Below, piece after piece: positions 9,460 through 17,335 of a stretch of DNA of 64,000 nt. The stretch covers positions 13,866 to 77,865 of the forward strand of contig JBBRXP010000005.1 of the NCBI GenBank assembly GCA_038238555.1, written 5' to 3'. The notes below the pieces were generated by a model. That model was not told the DNA's origin, ran no database searches, and was given only the letters and a program-made list of their open reading frames with translations. How positions within the stretch are numbered: position 1 is the first letter of the stretch; each line of letters begins with the position of its first letter. The translations under genes were made by a program, and so were the position numbers. The stretch comes from JANNXQ01 sp038238555 (GTDB lineage: Bacteria > Verrucomicrobiota > Verrucomicrobiia > Chthoniobacterales > Chthoniobacteraceae).

Positions 9460-10433
9460 GGCTCGGGCGGGCGACGTTTGCCGAAGAGATAGTGGTTCAG
9501 CGGCAGATGACGCAACTCCTGGTAAGTCCACTCCACTTCCCTCGCCTTGGCCCGGCTATACTCCCGGAAATACTCCAGATTATCCACCGGCCCAAACTTA
9601 CTCTGATAGGCGAAAAGGTAATAGCCGAACGCCGACACCAACGGCAGAAATAACTCCCGCAGCTCGACCGGCGATTCCGACAACGACCATGTGGCGATGA
9701 AGAGAGCGCGCCTCGGATCGGGGATGCTTTGAGCCGCGCTACGCATCGTGGCGAGATCGGTAAGCAAATAGATGCCGGGTTGAGCAAAGTCGCCGGCTGT
9801 CTCCCGCACGGGTGTGTCGATCGAACGGAGAAAGAAGCGCTGCAACGCCGAGAACTCGGGAAGATCGTAGATAACGTATCGGCCGCGAAACCCAAGGTTA
9901 TGGACAAGCCGGCACAAGCTGCCATAGCCCCCGCCAAACTCGACCACGGTATCGAGCTTGGTAACATCGACGTCGCAAATCCGCTCAAGTTGAAAGATGT
10001 GATGGCAATGGTGCAACAGGTTGCCGCTGCTGCCGGGCTTATAGAGGAATGGAACTGGATGGCCGCACTGCACCTCTCGAGTCCCTGGTTCGTAGCGGGT
10101 GCTCCACTGATCCGAGCCGCGCATCGCCACCAGTTCGCGCACGATGGAAGGCGAATTGGTAACGCACATGGTGTGTTGGATGAGCGGCCAGCGCAGAAAC
10201 TCGCGCGGATCGCGTGAAGAAAATTCACGGTGAAATGCGGCGCGGAATTCCACCCACTTTGGCAGCGTATCGGCCGTCGTCTCTGGAGAGAGACTTACCC
10301 GCAACTCCGCGATCAGAGCCTCTTCGTGAGGTGTCACCGGCGGCAGCGCCCTGTCGAAGAGCCACATCGCCACCCGGTCGCCGAGGATCTTGTGCCATTT
10401 GATGCACTGCCAGATCAGTCCGCTGCCGATCAT
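9456..10433 (-). CDS. Putative sugar O-methyltransferase
   Basis: 325 residues. The central VVEFGGGYGSLCRLVHNLG and RYVIYDLPEFSALQ segments match the putative sugar O-methyltransferase family (NanM-type), whose members occur in polysaccharide clusters. The ATG at 10433 overlaps the upstream stop by 4 bases. An in-frame extension to 10460 would lie inside the neighbour. It is likely a cytoplasmic enzyme using SAM on a glycan residue. Confidence 0.75.
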   Translation of the reverse strand: MIGSGLIWQCIKWHKILGDRVAMWLFDRALPPVTPHEEALIAELRVSLSPETTADTLPKWVEFRAAFHREFSSRDPREFLRWPLIQHTMCVTNSPSIVRELVAMRGSDQWSTRYEPGTREVQCGHPVPFLYKPGSSGNLLHHCHHIFQLERICDVDVTKLDTVVEFGGGYGSLCRLVHNLGFRGRYVIYDLPEFSALQRFFLRSIDTPVRETAGDFAQPGIYLLTDLATMRSAAQSIPDPRRALFIATWSLSESPVELRELFLPLVSAFGYYLFAYQSKFGPVDNLEYFREYSRAKAREVEWTYQELRHLPLNHYLFGKRRPPEP

Positions 10434-11326
10434 GGGTGCGTCGCGAGCAGCGCCTCCCACAGCGCGTCTCGATCCGTCTGCCCGGTAATGTATTTCGCGA
10501 AGTAAGGATTAAGTTTGCCCTTCACCATTACTCCCGAGAAGAACATCGGATAGGGACCGTTGTAGAAGAAGTTATCGAAGCCAATCGTCCGCCAATACCC
10601 ATCGGCCATCCTTCCCGCTGGCAGTAACGGATAAATGGCCATCAGCCTCAAGAATATGAACCTCTCTATCCGCTGCATGAGCGCGTTCATCGGATTGGCG
10701 GACATCGCTGACCCGCATACTTGGTAACATCCATTCCTCCAGCGGGCGGGAAGCGCCGCGTCGTGCTTCTCCGTCACCTTCTCAAATCGCCACGGCGTGT
10801 GAATGGAATCTTCCAGCGCAAGAGCAAGGCAATCGCGCAGCGCATCGAGCCGCCATAGGGACGGATGCAGATGAAAGCGCGGAGCGTCCGGAGTCGTAAG
10901 ATGCATCAAGCGATAACTCGCCGCGTCGAGTACTGGAGCCCGAGTTGAGAAGCGTCGATTGTCCCAACCCATGAGACCGATATAAGCGCCCGCGAGTTGG
11001 TCGAGTAACTTTGGCAGCGTGGTATTGAGATGCCTTGCGTGACACAGCGCAAGTGGCAGATGCTCTTCAAGGATCAAGTAACATGTTTCAAATCCTCGAT
11101 TGGTTACTTCAGTCACGGCATCCCTCACAAACTTCGTCCAGTCGCGAGGAAGAGCCGGCTCGCGCAACGGCAGCGTCAGCAACGCGCCAACATCGTCCGC
11201 TTCCAAGCCACAGAAAAAGACCGGCGGATGATCCTGCCAAAACTCGTCCAGGCAGCGTTGCATGAACGGAGCAAGCCAGCGGTAGGGGTAATAGACCGGG
11301 ACGAGAATGCACGTTCGTCCGCTCAC
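10430..11326 (-). CDS. Unassigned protein of the glycan operon, possibly GT-A-like
   Basis: 298 residues from a GTG at 11326 overlapping the upstream TGA. I do not recognise the family with certainty. The N-terminus CILVPVYYPYRWLAPF and the acidic LILEEHLPLA segment near residue 90 resemble the opening strand and metal-site region of GT-A glycosyltransferases. A clear DXD is missing, and the C-terminus is rich in aromatic residues (IGFDNFFYNGPYP). Position between a GT-B gene and a methyltransferase, with 4-base overlaps on both sides, argues for a role in assembling the same glycan. Confidence 0.6.
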   Translation of the reverse strand: MSGRTCILVPVYYPYRWLAPFMQRCLDEFWQDHPPVFFCGLEADDVGALLTLPLREPALPRDWTKFVRDAVTEVTNRGFETCYLILEEHLPLALCHARHLNTTLPKLLDQLAGAYIGLMGWDNRRFSTRAPVLDAASYRLMHLTTPDAPRFHLHPSLWRLDALRDCLALALEDSIHTPWRFEKVTEKHDAALPARWRNGCYQVCGSAMSANPMNALMQRIERFIFLRLMAIYPLLPAGRMADGYWRTIGFDNFFYNGPYPMFFSGVMVKGKLNPYFAKYITGQTDRDALWEALLATHP

Positions 11327-12384
11327 GAGCCAAGGCGACTTTCGATCAGAGCGCTCAGGCGTGAGCCAAATGCCGCGCTGTTATAGGTGCTCTCCACGAG
11401 GTTGCGCGCGTTCTTCCCAATCCTCGCGGCCTCTCCGGGATCTGCCCGGAGGAATGCGATCGCTTCCCGCATCGCTGCAACGCAGCCGGGCTTCACCAGA
11501 TAACAGGTCTCGCCGTGCTTCATGTTATCCCGATCCCATAGTCCGGCAGTATCCGACAGGATCACGGCCTTTGCACAAGCCATCGCCTGGAGCGTCGCAC
11601 TGTGGCCCGAGTCCCTCTTTTGTTCCTTCACCGGAGTAACTACGAAGCGAGAGCTTTGATATAGGCTGCGAAGCTCAGACCATGAGAGATCGCTCTGGAT
11701 GGACACGTTTGGACGCAGCAAATGTTCCGGGAGTTTCAGCCGGGTGACTAACTTCAGCGGTGCATCGCCGATTGCTTCGAGTAAGGTGGGATAGTCGCGG
11801 AGTTGGTCGCTGCCCACGCTAAGGATGAAGTTCTCACTCTGCGAGTCCTCTCCCGACTGCCAGAAGACAGGGTCGATGCCGAACTGGATGGTCACTATCT
11901 CCGGCAACTTGAAAGTCGCGAATGCCTCTCGCAATGCAATCGCATCTCCATCGCCGAACGCCACGATCGCCGTCGCCTTAGCCAGGCACGCACCAAGAGT
12001 CTTTTTCAGAGCGTTGCTCTCGATGCTATGCAACCCTTGCGAAATCACGATGACTTGAGCGGTCAGCATACCCAGCCCTTTCAAAATCAACAGCGGGATA
12101 CCCGTGCTATCCGTCGTCGCGACAACCAGCTGGCAAGAACGCAACGTTCGCAGATTCCGAAGCGGCGTTCCGAGAAAGACAGGGAAACCCATCCGCGCAG
12201 TGAGTAACTCCAAGGGACGCAGAAGACAGCTTAACCAGTCACTTCCAGCGGACGATTCGATGAAACCGGCTCTCCCGACCTGAGCCATTCCATACAAGAA
12301 CTCATCCGGCGCAGTACCCGCCGCGACTTCACGCAAGAGATCCGCTCTGCCGCCTCGGTAGGAAAAGATCACTGCTGCGGTCAC
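11323..12384 (-). CDS. GT-B glycosyltransferase, GT4-like
   Basis: 353 residues from a GTG at 12384 overlapping the upstream TGA. The C-terminal domain has ILSVGSDQLRDYPTLLEAIG, then FVVTPVKEQKRDSGHSATLQAMACAKAVI and a KHGETCYLV segment. These are the order and spacing of GT4 donor-site motifs, with a His-Ser in place of the usual first Glu. The longer in-frame extension to 12696 overlaps the previous gene and is not supported. It is probably an inner-membrane-face sugar transferase. Confidence 0.75.
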   Translation of the reverse strand: MTAAVIFSYRGGRADLLREVAAGTAPDEFLYGMAQVGRAGFIESSAGSDWLSCLLRPLELLTARMGFPVFLGTPLRNLRTLRSCQLVVATTDSTGIPLLILKGLGMLTAQVIVISQGLHSIESNALKKTLGACLAKATAIVAFGDGDAIALREAFATFKLPEIVTIQFGIDPVFWQSGEDSQSENFILSVGSDQLRDYPTLLEAIGDAPLKLVTRLKLPEHLLRPNVSIQSDLSWSELRSLYQSSRFVVTPVKEQKRDSGHSATLQAMACAKAVILSDTAGLWDRDNMKHGETCYLVKPGCVAAMREAIAFLRADPGEAARIGKNARNLVESTYNSAAFGSRLSALIESRLGS

Positions 12385-13322
12385 CGGAATGCGTGCGCCA
12401 TGTAAGTATCCTCGCTCCAAATAAGGGACAGCGCGCGTCTCACTATCCGATCCAGCGTTGTAAACGTGTTCGATCCAGTTGTTCTCCGGGCTTGCGACAG
12501 CGCATAGAGGAGTCGCAAGACGATGACGTTCCGATCGAAGAGGCCGTTGTGCTTGCGAGCAATCCGCGCGATCTCCAGCCATCGCTCGGTGGAGCCGCGA
12601 CGCGTCTTCGTATTCGGATAATCGCGTAACATCCCGATCTTTTCTGGAATAGCATGGATCGGAAACTTTCGAGAGACCCGCAACGCAAGATCCCAATCCA
12701 TCGCGAAGTGCTGTGTCTCGTCGAGCAAGCCGACGGCATCCAAAGCCCGGCGACTTACAAAGCAGGACGGCTGCAAGATATAATAGAGGGTAAGTAGCAG
12801 GCGCATATCTGCGGGCCGGAACGGAATGTCTTTAATCACTCGCGTGTCGGCATCGACCTTCGCGCCGGCGCCGTAGATCATCCCGGCATCCGGCCGCTCG
12901 CGGAATGCCCGGCCGATCGCGGCTAGGGCTCCGGGAAAGAAAAGGTCGTCGGAGTTCAGCCACTGAAGCACTTCGCCCGTCGCATGGCGGAAGCCCTTGT
13001 TGATTGCATGGCTCTGACCATTGTCGCGTTCGCTCACCCACCAGGCGATGCGATCGGCATATCTCTTGATAACATCGACCGAGCCATCGGTGCTTCCGCC
13101 GTCCACAACGATCAATTCTAAGTTAGGATAACCTTGCAGTAAGACAGAGCGGAGCGTTTCCTCGAGGTAGTGCGCTTGATTGAAGGACGGCGTCACGATC
13201 GAGATCTGGGGCCATAATAAGTTGGCGGCTAGTTCATCCGGAATACCCAGTCCTTCATTCGTCCAGGGCCAACCGATCTTATCCAAGACAGGAGGCAGGT
13301 CGCCAAGTAAGGGAGGTGTCAT
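12381..13322 (-). CDS. GT2 family glycosyltransferase
   Basis: 313 residues. It has the clear GT2 signature: ISIVTPSFNQAHYLEETLRSVL, VVDGGSTDGSVDVI, the DXD-like WLNSDDLFFPGAL, and the catalytic-region HFAMDWDLALRV. The ATG at 13322 follows the upstream TAA directly. Such enzymes make inverting linkages to lipid-linked glycan. It contains TTA leucine codons (for example in the PPLLG start), which are rare outside the 7-20 kb stretch. Confidence 0.88.
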   Translation of the reverse strand: MTPPLLGDLPPVLDKIGWPWTNEGLGIPDELAANLLWPQISIVTPSFNQAHYLEETLRSVLLQGYPNLELIVVDGGSTDGSVDVIKRYADRIAWWVSERDNGQSHAINKGFRHATGEVLQWLNSDDLFFPGALAAIGRAFRERPDAGMIYGAGAKVDADTRVIKDIPFRPADMRLLLTLYYILQPSCFVSRRALDAVGLLDETQHFAMDWDLALRVSRKFPIHAIPEKIGMLRDYPNTKTRRGSTERWLEIARIARKHNGLFDRNVIVLRLLYALSQARRTTGSNTFTTLDRIVRRALSLIWSEDTYMAHAFR

Positions 13323-14708
13323 TTAAGAACGACTGCCCAAAGCACGGCGAAGCAGAGCCCAATGCTGCCTCACGCCCGAGAGCACCAGCCACTCCGCGAT
13401 CAGCGCGGGCACCACGGCGCCGATCCGGCGTCCGAATCGCCGACTGGCGAGGAACCGGGGCGAGGAGGAAGTAAGTCCCCGGTAGAGCCGCGTATATCTC
13501 GCGGCTTGAATGCCCAGTGTGTATTCGGCGGCGATTAACCGCGCGCCTTCCGATCCCATCCGGGCGCAGCGTTCGCGATCCGCAGCCAGTTCAAGGAGGA
13601 CATTCGCCAGCGCCATTGTGTCCCCGGCCGCAACCAGGCGGCCATTAACCCCGTCGCGAATGACTTCGGGAATGCCTCCCACCGCAAATGCAACGACTGG
13701 TGTCCCGCAGGCCAAAGCTTCGATCATCGTGTTGGGCAGGTTATCTTCCAAGGAGGGTAAGACAAAAACATCCGCGGCAGCGTATGCGGTCCGGAGTTGC
13801 GTCTCATCCCGCACATAACCCAAGGACCTAACTTCAATTCGGGGCAGCTCAATGCCATCCGAGAAACGACCAAACGCGAGCAAGAGTGCCTTGTCGTTAC
13901 CGTGGCGTCTTTCACCGAACACTCGCAACGCCGTGGCAAGCTCCGCCGCGCCTTTTCGTTTTTCATTGGCGTAGTGCGCGCCGAATGCCACGCAGAAAGC
14001 ATCGCTCGCAATCCCGAGAGCGCGCCGCGCTTCGCACTTGGAGACTGGGTAGTAAGCTGCCGTGTCGCAACCATAGGGGATCACCTCGGCTCGAACCTTT
14101 CCCAATACGGCACTTTGACGCGCGCATTGTGCCAGCCATCGACTTGGAGTTACCAGCAGGCGATTTTCGCCGGAGAGAATTTCCTGTTGGTCCTGCAAGT
14201 TGCGGCGCGTGAGCGCGAGGCGATCTCTCCTTAGTTGCGGACAAGGAGAACAGTCGCGCTCATAACCGGTGCAACCCGCGGAGAAATGGCACCCGCCCGT
14301 GAAGGCACGAAGATCGTGCAGCGTCCACACGATCGGCTTGCCCAGCGTGAGGAGCGCCCCAAGAGATGCCGGTGATAGGAAGTCGGAAACCCAGTGCAGG
14401 TGTAAGATGTCCGCGCGACTTACCCATTCATGGTCCACAAGATCGGAGCCGGGATAACCCGTCGAAAAGTAAGTCGAGGAAAGCGCGGTGCGGTTCCTGC
14501 GAATGTGGCGGTCATGGACAAAGTTCCAAACGTCTTTCCATACCAATCCTTGCCGAGGCGCTTCGGCGATCGTCGGATCGGTCGAGTCCCGCGTGCGGAC
14601 CAGCATCCTCGAACTTACTCCCGCTCCGAGCAGCCCCCGATGCAGCCGGTAAGCTGACTGCGCCGCACCGCCCTCGATGTCGGAAGTGCTAAGGTGGAGG
14701 ACTTCCAA
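13323..14708 (-). CDS. GT4 glycosyltransferase, WcaC-like
   Basis: 461 residues. The N-terminus (VLHLSTSDIEGGAAQSAYRL) and the Cys-rich SAGCTGYERDCSPCPQL segment near 165-185 are typical of the colanic-acid-type GT4 enzymes. The C-terminal DVFVLPSLEDNLPNTMIEAL and GGIPEVIRDGVNGRLV motifs form the donor site. The start is a TTG at 14708 that gives the expected first residues and overlaps the upstream gene by 20 bases. No strong ribosome site is visible. Confidence 0.85.
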   Translation of the reverse strand: MEVLHLSTSDIEGGAAQSAYRLHRGLLGAGVSSRMLVRTRDSTDPTIAEAPRQGLVWKDVWNFVHDRHIRRNRTALSSTYFSTGYPGSDLVDHEWVSRADILHLHWVSDFLSPASLGALLTLGKPIVWTLHDLRAFTGGCHFSAGCTGYERDCSPCPQLRRDRLALTRRNLQDQQEILSGENRLLVTPSRWLAQCARQSAVLGKVRAEVIPYGCDTAAYYPVSKCEARRALGIASDAFCVAFGAHYANEKRKGAAELATALRVFGERRHGNDKALLLAFGRFSDGIELPRIEVRSLGYVRDETQLRTAYAAADVFVLPSLEDNLPNTMIEALACGTPVVAFAVGGIPEVIRDGVNGRLVAAGDTMALANVLLELAADRERCARMGSEGARLIAAEYTLGIQAARYTRLYRGLTSSSPRFLASRRFGRRIGAVVPALIAEWLVLSGVRQHWALLRRALGSRS

Positions 14709-15513
14709 GAAGGCAAGGTTTGTGGGCTTCCACGAATAAAGAGTCCGGCTTGCGGACGGCTCCGCCGGATTCTGTATCGAGACAATAACTGAAGAAGTCC
14801 GGGATGCCGGATTCGTGCGCGGCGCAGATGGTCACATCGGCAAATCCGCACTCTTCGAGCAGCACTCGGATCGAAAGGCGGTCATACATCCAGCGGTGAA
14901 CTTCCCCGGAGGCGCGAAACTCCGCGGCCTGTCGAGGCGTCGGCTCGGGCTCACGCACCGGAGCGGAGGTGCGCCCACGGATCCTGGCCAAGCTGTTGCG
15001 CGCTTCCGATCCGAGGCGTTGCAGGACAAAGTCCTCGGCTGGCATCGGGTTCTTCCTCCAGTAACGGAGCATCTCACCTCCGCTCCGGTCGCGAGTAAGT
15101 TGGTCGAGTAACTCGATGGTCATCCATTCGTGACGGCTTCTGGCGACGACATCGCCGGCCGCGCCACGATCGAGATATTTCAGGTAGAGACGCGCGATAG
15201 TCTCAAGATCGGGAACAACCACGCGGAGAGTTCCCCCAGCTTTCAAGACTCGCCGGCATTCGGAAAGGAAAGCGGGCGCCTTGCTCCGGGGAAGATGTTC
15301 GAGGACGTGGGAGTGATACACCACGGCAAAACTCGCATCCGGAAATGGCAGCGGATTGAGTAAGTCATGTCGCAATACACCGGGCGCGGAGGCGGCGATA
15401 TCCACGTTGGTCCACGCTTCGTGAAAGTGCCGTCCGCAACCCAGGTTCAAGTAAGGCAGCGACCCGGACGAGGACGATGACTTATCGGCTGACTTATTTC
15501 TCAAACCAAACAC
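14689..15513 (-). CDS. Class I SAM methyltransferase
   Basis: 274 residues. LNLGCGRHFHEAWTNVDI near residue 25, then SFAVVYHSHVLEHLPRSKA and LKAGGTLRVVVPDLE, give the full motif I to motif III series of Methyltransf_11 proteins, with the DLETIARLYL continuation seen in polysaccharide-cluster members. The GTG at 15513 overlaps the upstream gene by 20 bases; a TTG at 15504 is an alternative. It sits between glycosyltransferases in the low-GC part of the operon. Confidence 0.8.
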   Translation of the reverse strand: MFGLRNKSADKSSSSSGSLPYLNLGCGRHFHEAWTNVDIAASAPGVLRHDLLNPLPFPDASFAVVYHSHVLEHLPRSKAPAFLSECRRVLKAGGTLRVVVPDLETIARLYLKYLDRGAAGDVVARSRHEWMTIELLDQLTRDRSGGEMLRYWRKNPMPAEDFVLQRLGSEARNSLARIRGRTSAPVREPEPTPRQAAEFRASGEVHRWMYDRLSIRVLLEECGFADVTICAAHESGIPDFFSYCLDTESGGAVRKPDSLFVEAHKPCLLGSPPP

Positions 15514-17329
15514 CGGTGTAGTCGATGGGTTGAATGTTGAAGGTTAGTCCGCGGCTTTCCGTGAATTCACTTACCGCTTTCCGGCATCCATCCCAGTGGC
15601 CGTAATCGTCGATCTGCACGCAACCGCCGGCAGTTACCGAGTCGAATAAGTTCACTAGAATGTCGCGGGTCGATTCATACCAATCTCCGTCCATGTGCAG
15701 TAACGCGATGGATCCAATCCGGTCTCTATTCAACGGAAGCGTCTCGCCGAAGAACCCCGCCACGGGCTCGACGAAGTCCGCCACACCCAGCCGCCGGCAG
15801 ACTTCGAGCAGTGAAGCTTCCGGCGCGGCGCAAGTGCCGGCACCCCATCCCGTGGCTTCCGCGGACAGCCCCTTGTGCGCGTCGGCTGCTGTGGGCGCGG
15901 GCATCCCGGAAAATGAATCGCAGGCAAACAAACGTCGCGGACGCCGGCTGTGCCGCGCGATGGCGGTAGCTAGCAAGGCGGATGAACCACCGGCTGCCAC
16001 GCCGCATTCCACGATGTTACCTTCCAAGTCTTGCTGGCAGGCATTCCTCGCGAGCCGGAATAAGTTCCAAAGCCTGCTTGCCGAAAGCATGGTGTAAGGC
16101 TGGACCAATGGGTATAACTCCCGAAACTCCGGATCGTCTGGAAGCTCTCCCACGGACTGCGGGGACTGCTGCAGCTTGGTCAGCAAAGCCGCGGCCTCAA
16201 CGTGATCCGGAAAGTAACGTAACTCTTCCTTCAACGATTCGACGGCGGAGGAAAGCTCTCCTCTCCGTTGAAAGTAAAGAGCGCGCAGGTAGTCCACGTT
16301 TCGCTTAGCCGTGTGTCGCGATTTCGACCTATTCAGAGCGTGAAAGACGCGCGTATTTGCATTCCGCTTCAAGAGAATGCGCGCCGCAGCGAGACCGGCG
16401 GACGTTTCCAGAAAGCGTTCCGGCTTCAGGCGGCTCGCAAGCCTCTTCCATAAAGAGTGTGTGACCTTCCGTTCGCCGGAAATAGCGCCTGAGGAAAATG
16501 TGAACTCATCGGTCTGTCTGTCTCTAACAAGTAGCGACGGATGAATCAGCGGCCCGGCAGAAGCACGCAACGGCGGACTCCACTTGTTTGCAGCGACCGT
16601 GTGAGTGCCACCGGCTCCGAAGCCGATGTTTTCCACCAGGTTCGCGTTGGGAAGGATCGCGATGCCGTTGTGCGCCCAGAGCGAAAAGGTCCATTGAAAA
16701 TCCCAGGTGTTCACATCGCCGCGGTAAGTGCGCTCCAGGTTCTTCAGCCAATAGGCTCGCTCGGCTTCGGTATCGAATATCCTTTCCAATCCGCCGCTGC
16801 GCTTGAACTCGGGAAAGCACTTCATGCCGACATCGTAATGCTTCCATGCCCGGCGCCACGTGGCCCAGCCCCAGATATGTGCATAGCTGGAGCCATAGTA
16901 AGACCCATCGCCGCGAGACCGGCCCGCTTGGAAGTTATCGCCGCTAATGTGCATGACCTCGGGTGCGTCGCGATACTTATCCAACAGTGCCTCGCAGAAG
17001 CCAAAGAAGCTCAGGTCGGGGAGGCAATCGTCTTCCAGGATGATGCCTTCCTCCACATGTTCGAAGAACCAATCAATCGCGGAACTTACCGCCAACTTGC
17101 AGCCCAGATTCTTATCTCGAAGAAGAGTCTGCACCTGGCATTCCCAGTCGATCTGGCCGCAGATAGCGTCTCGCGTGGCCTGGCATTGTTCGTATTCCCC
17201 CGAAGTCCCCGAGCGCGGACCGTCCGCGGCGACGAAGAGCTTCGCAGGCCGGGCCTGCTTGATGGCATCGAAGACACGGCGCGTAAGTTCAGGGCGCCGG
17301 AAGACCAGGAATAGAACCGGTGTGTTCAA
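15494..17329 (-). CDS. Nucleotide-sugar transferase domain fused to TylF methyltransferase
   Basis: 611 residues. Residues 1-290 match HlpA-like nucleotide-diphospho-sugar transferases: LFLVFRRPELTRRVFDAI, KNLGCKLAV and the acidic ILEDDCLPD at 97-105, then a Trp-rich YAHIWGWATWRRAW segment. A helical linker of about 100 residues follows. The C-terminal 175 residues are a TylF methyltransferase (VECGVAAGGS from 440, HMDGDWYES near 546, IDDYGHWDGC near 573). The start is a TTG at 17329, six bases after the upstream stop. Coupled glycosyl and methyl transfer is inferred. Confidence 0.8.
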   Translation of the reverse strand: MNTPVLFLVFRRPELTRRVFDAIKQARPAKLFVAADGPRSGTSGEYEQCQATRDAICGQIDWECQVQTLLRDKNLGCKLAVSSAIDWFFEHVEEGIILEDDCLPDLSFFGFCEALLDKYRDAPEVMHISGDNFQAGRSRGDGSYYGSSYAHIWGWATWRRAWKHYDVGMKCFPEFKRSGGLERIFDTEAERAYWLKNLERTYRGDVNTWDFQWTFSLWAHNGIAILPNANLVENIGFGAGGTHTVAANKWSPPLRASAGPLIHPSLLVRDRQTDEFTFSSGAISGERKVTHSLWKRLASRLKPERFLETSAGLAAARILLKRNANTRVFHALNRSKSRHTAKRNVDYLRALYFQRRGELSSAVESLKEELRYFPDHVEAAALLTKLQQSPQSVGELPDDPEFRELYPLVQPYTMLSASRLWNLFRLARNACQQDLEGNIVECGVAAGGSSALLATAIARHSRRPRRLFACDSFSGMPAPTAADAHKGLSAEATGWGAGTCAAPEASLLEVCRRLGVADFVEPVAGFFGETLPLNRDRIGSIALLHMDGDWYESTRDILVNLFDSVTAGGCVQIDDYGHWDGCRKAVSEFTESRGLTFNIQPIDYTGVWFEK

Positions 17330-17335
17330 TCTGAT

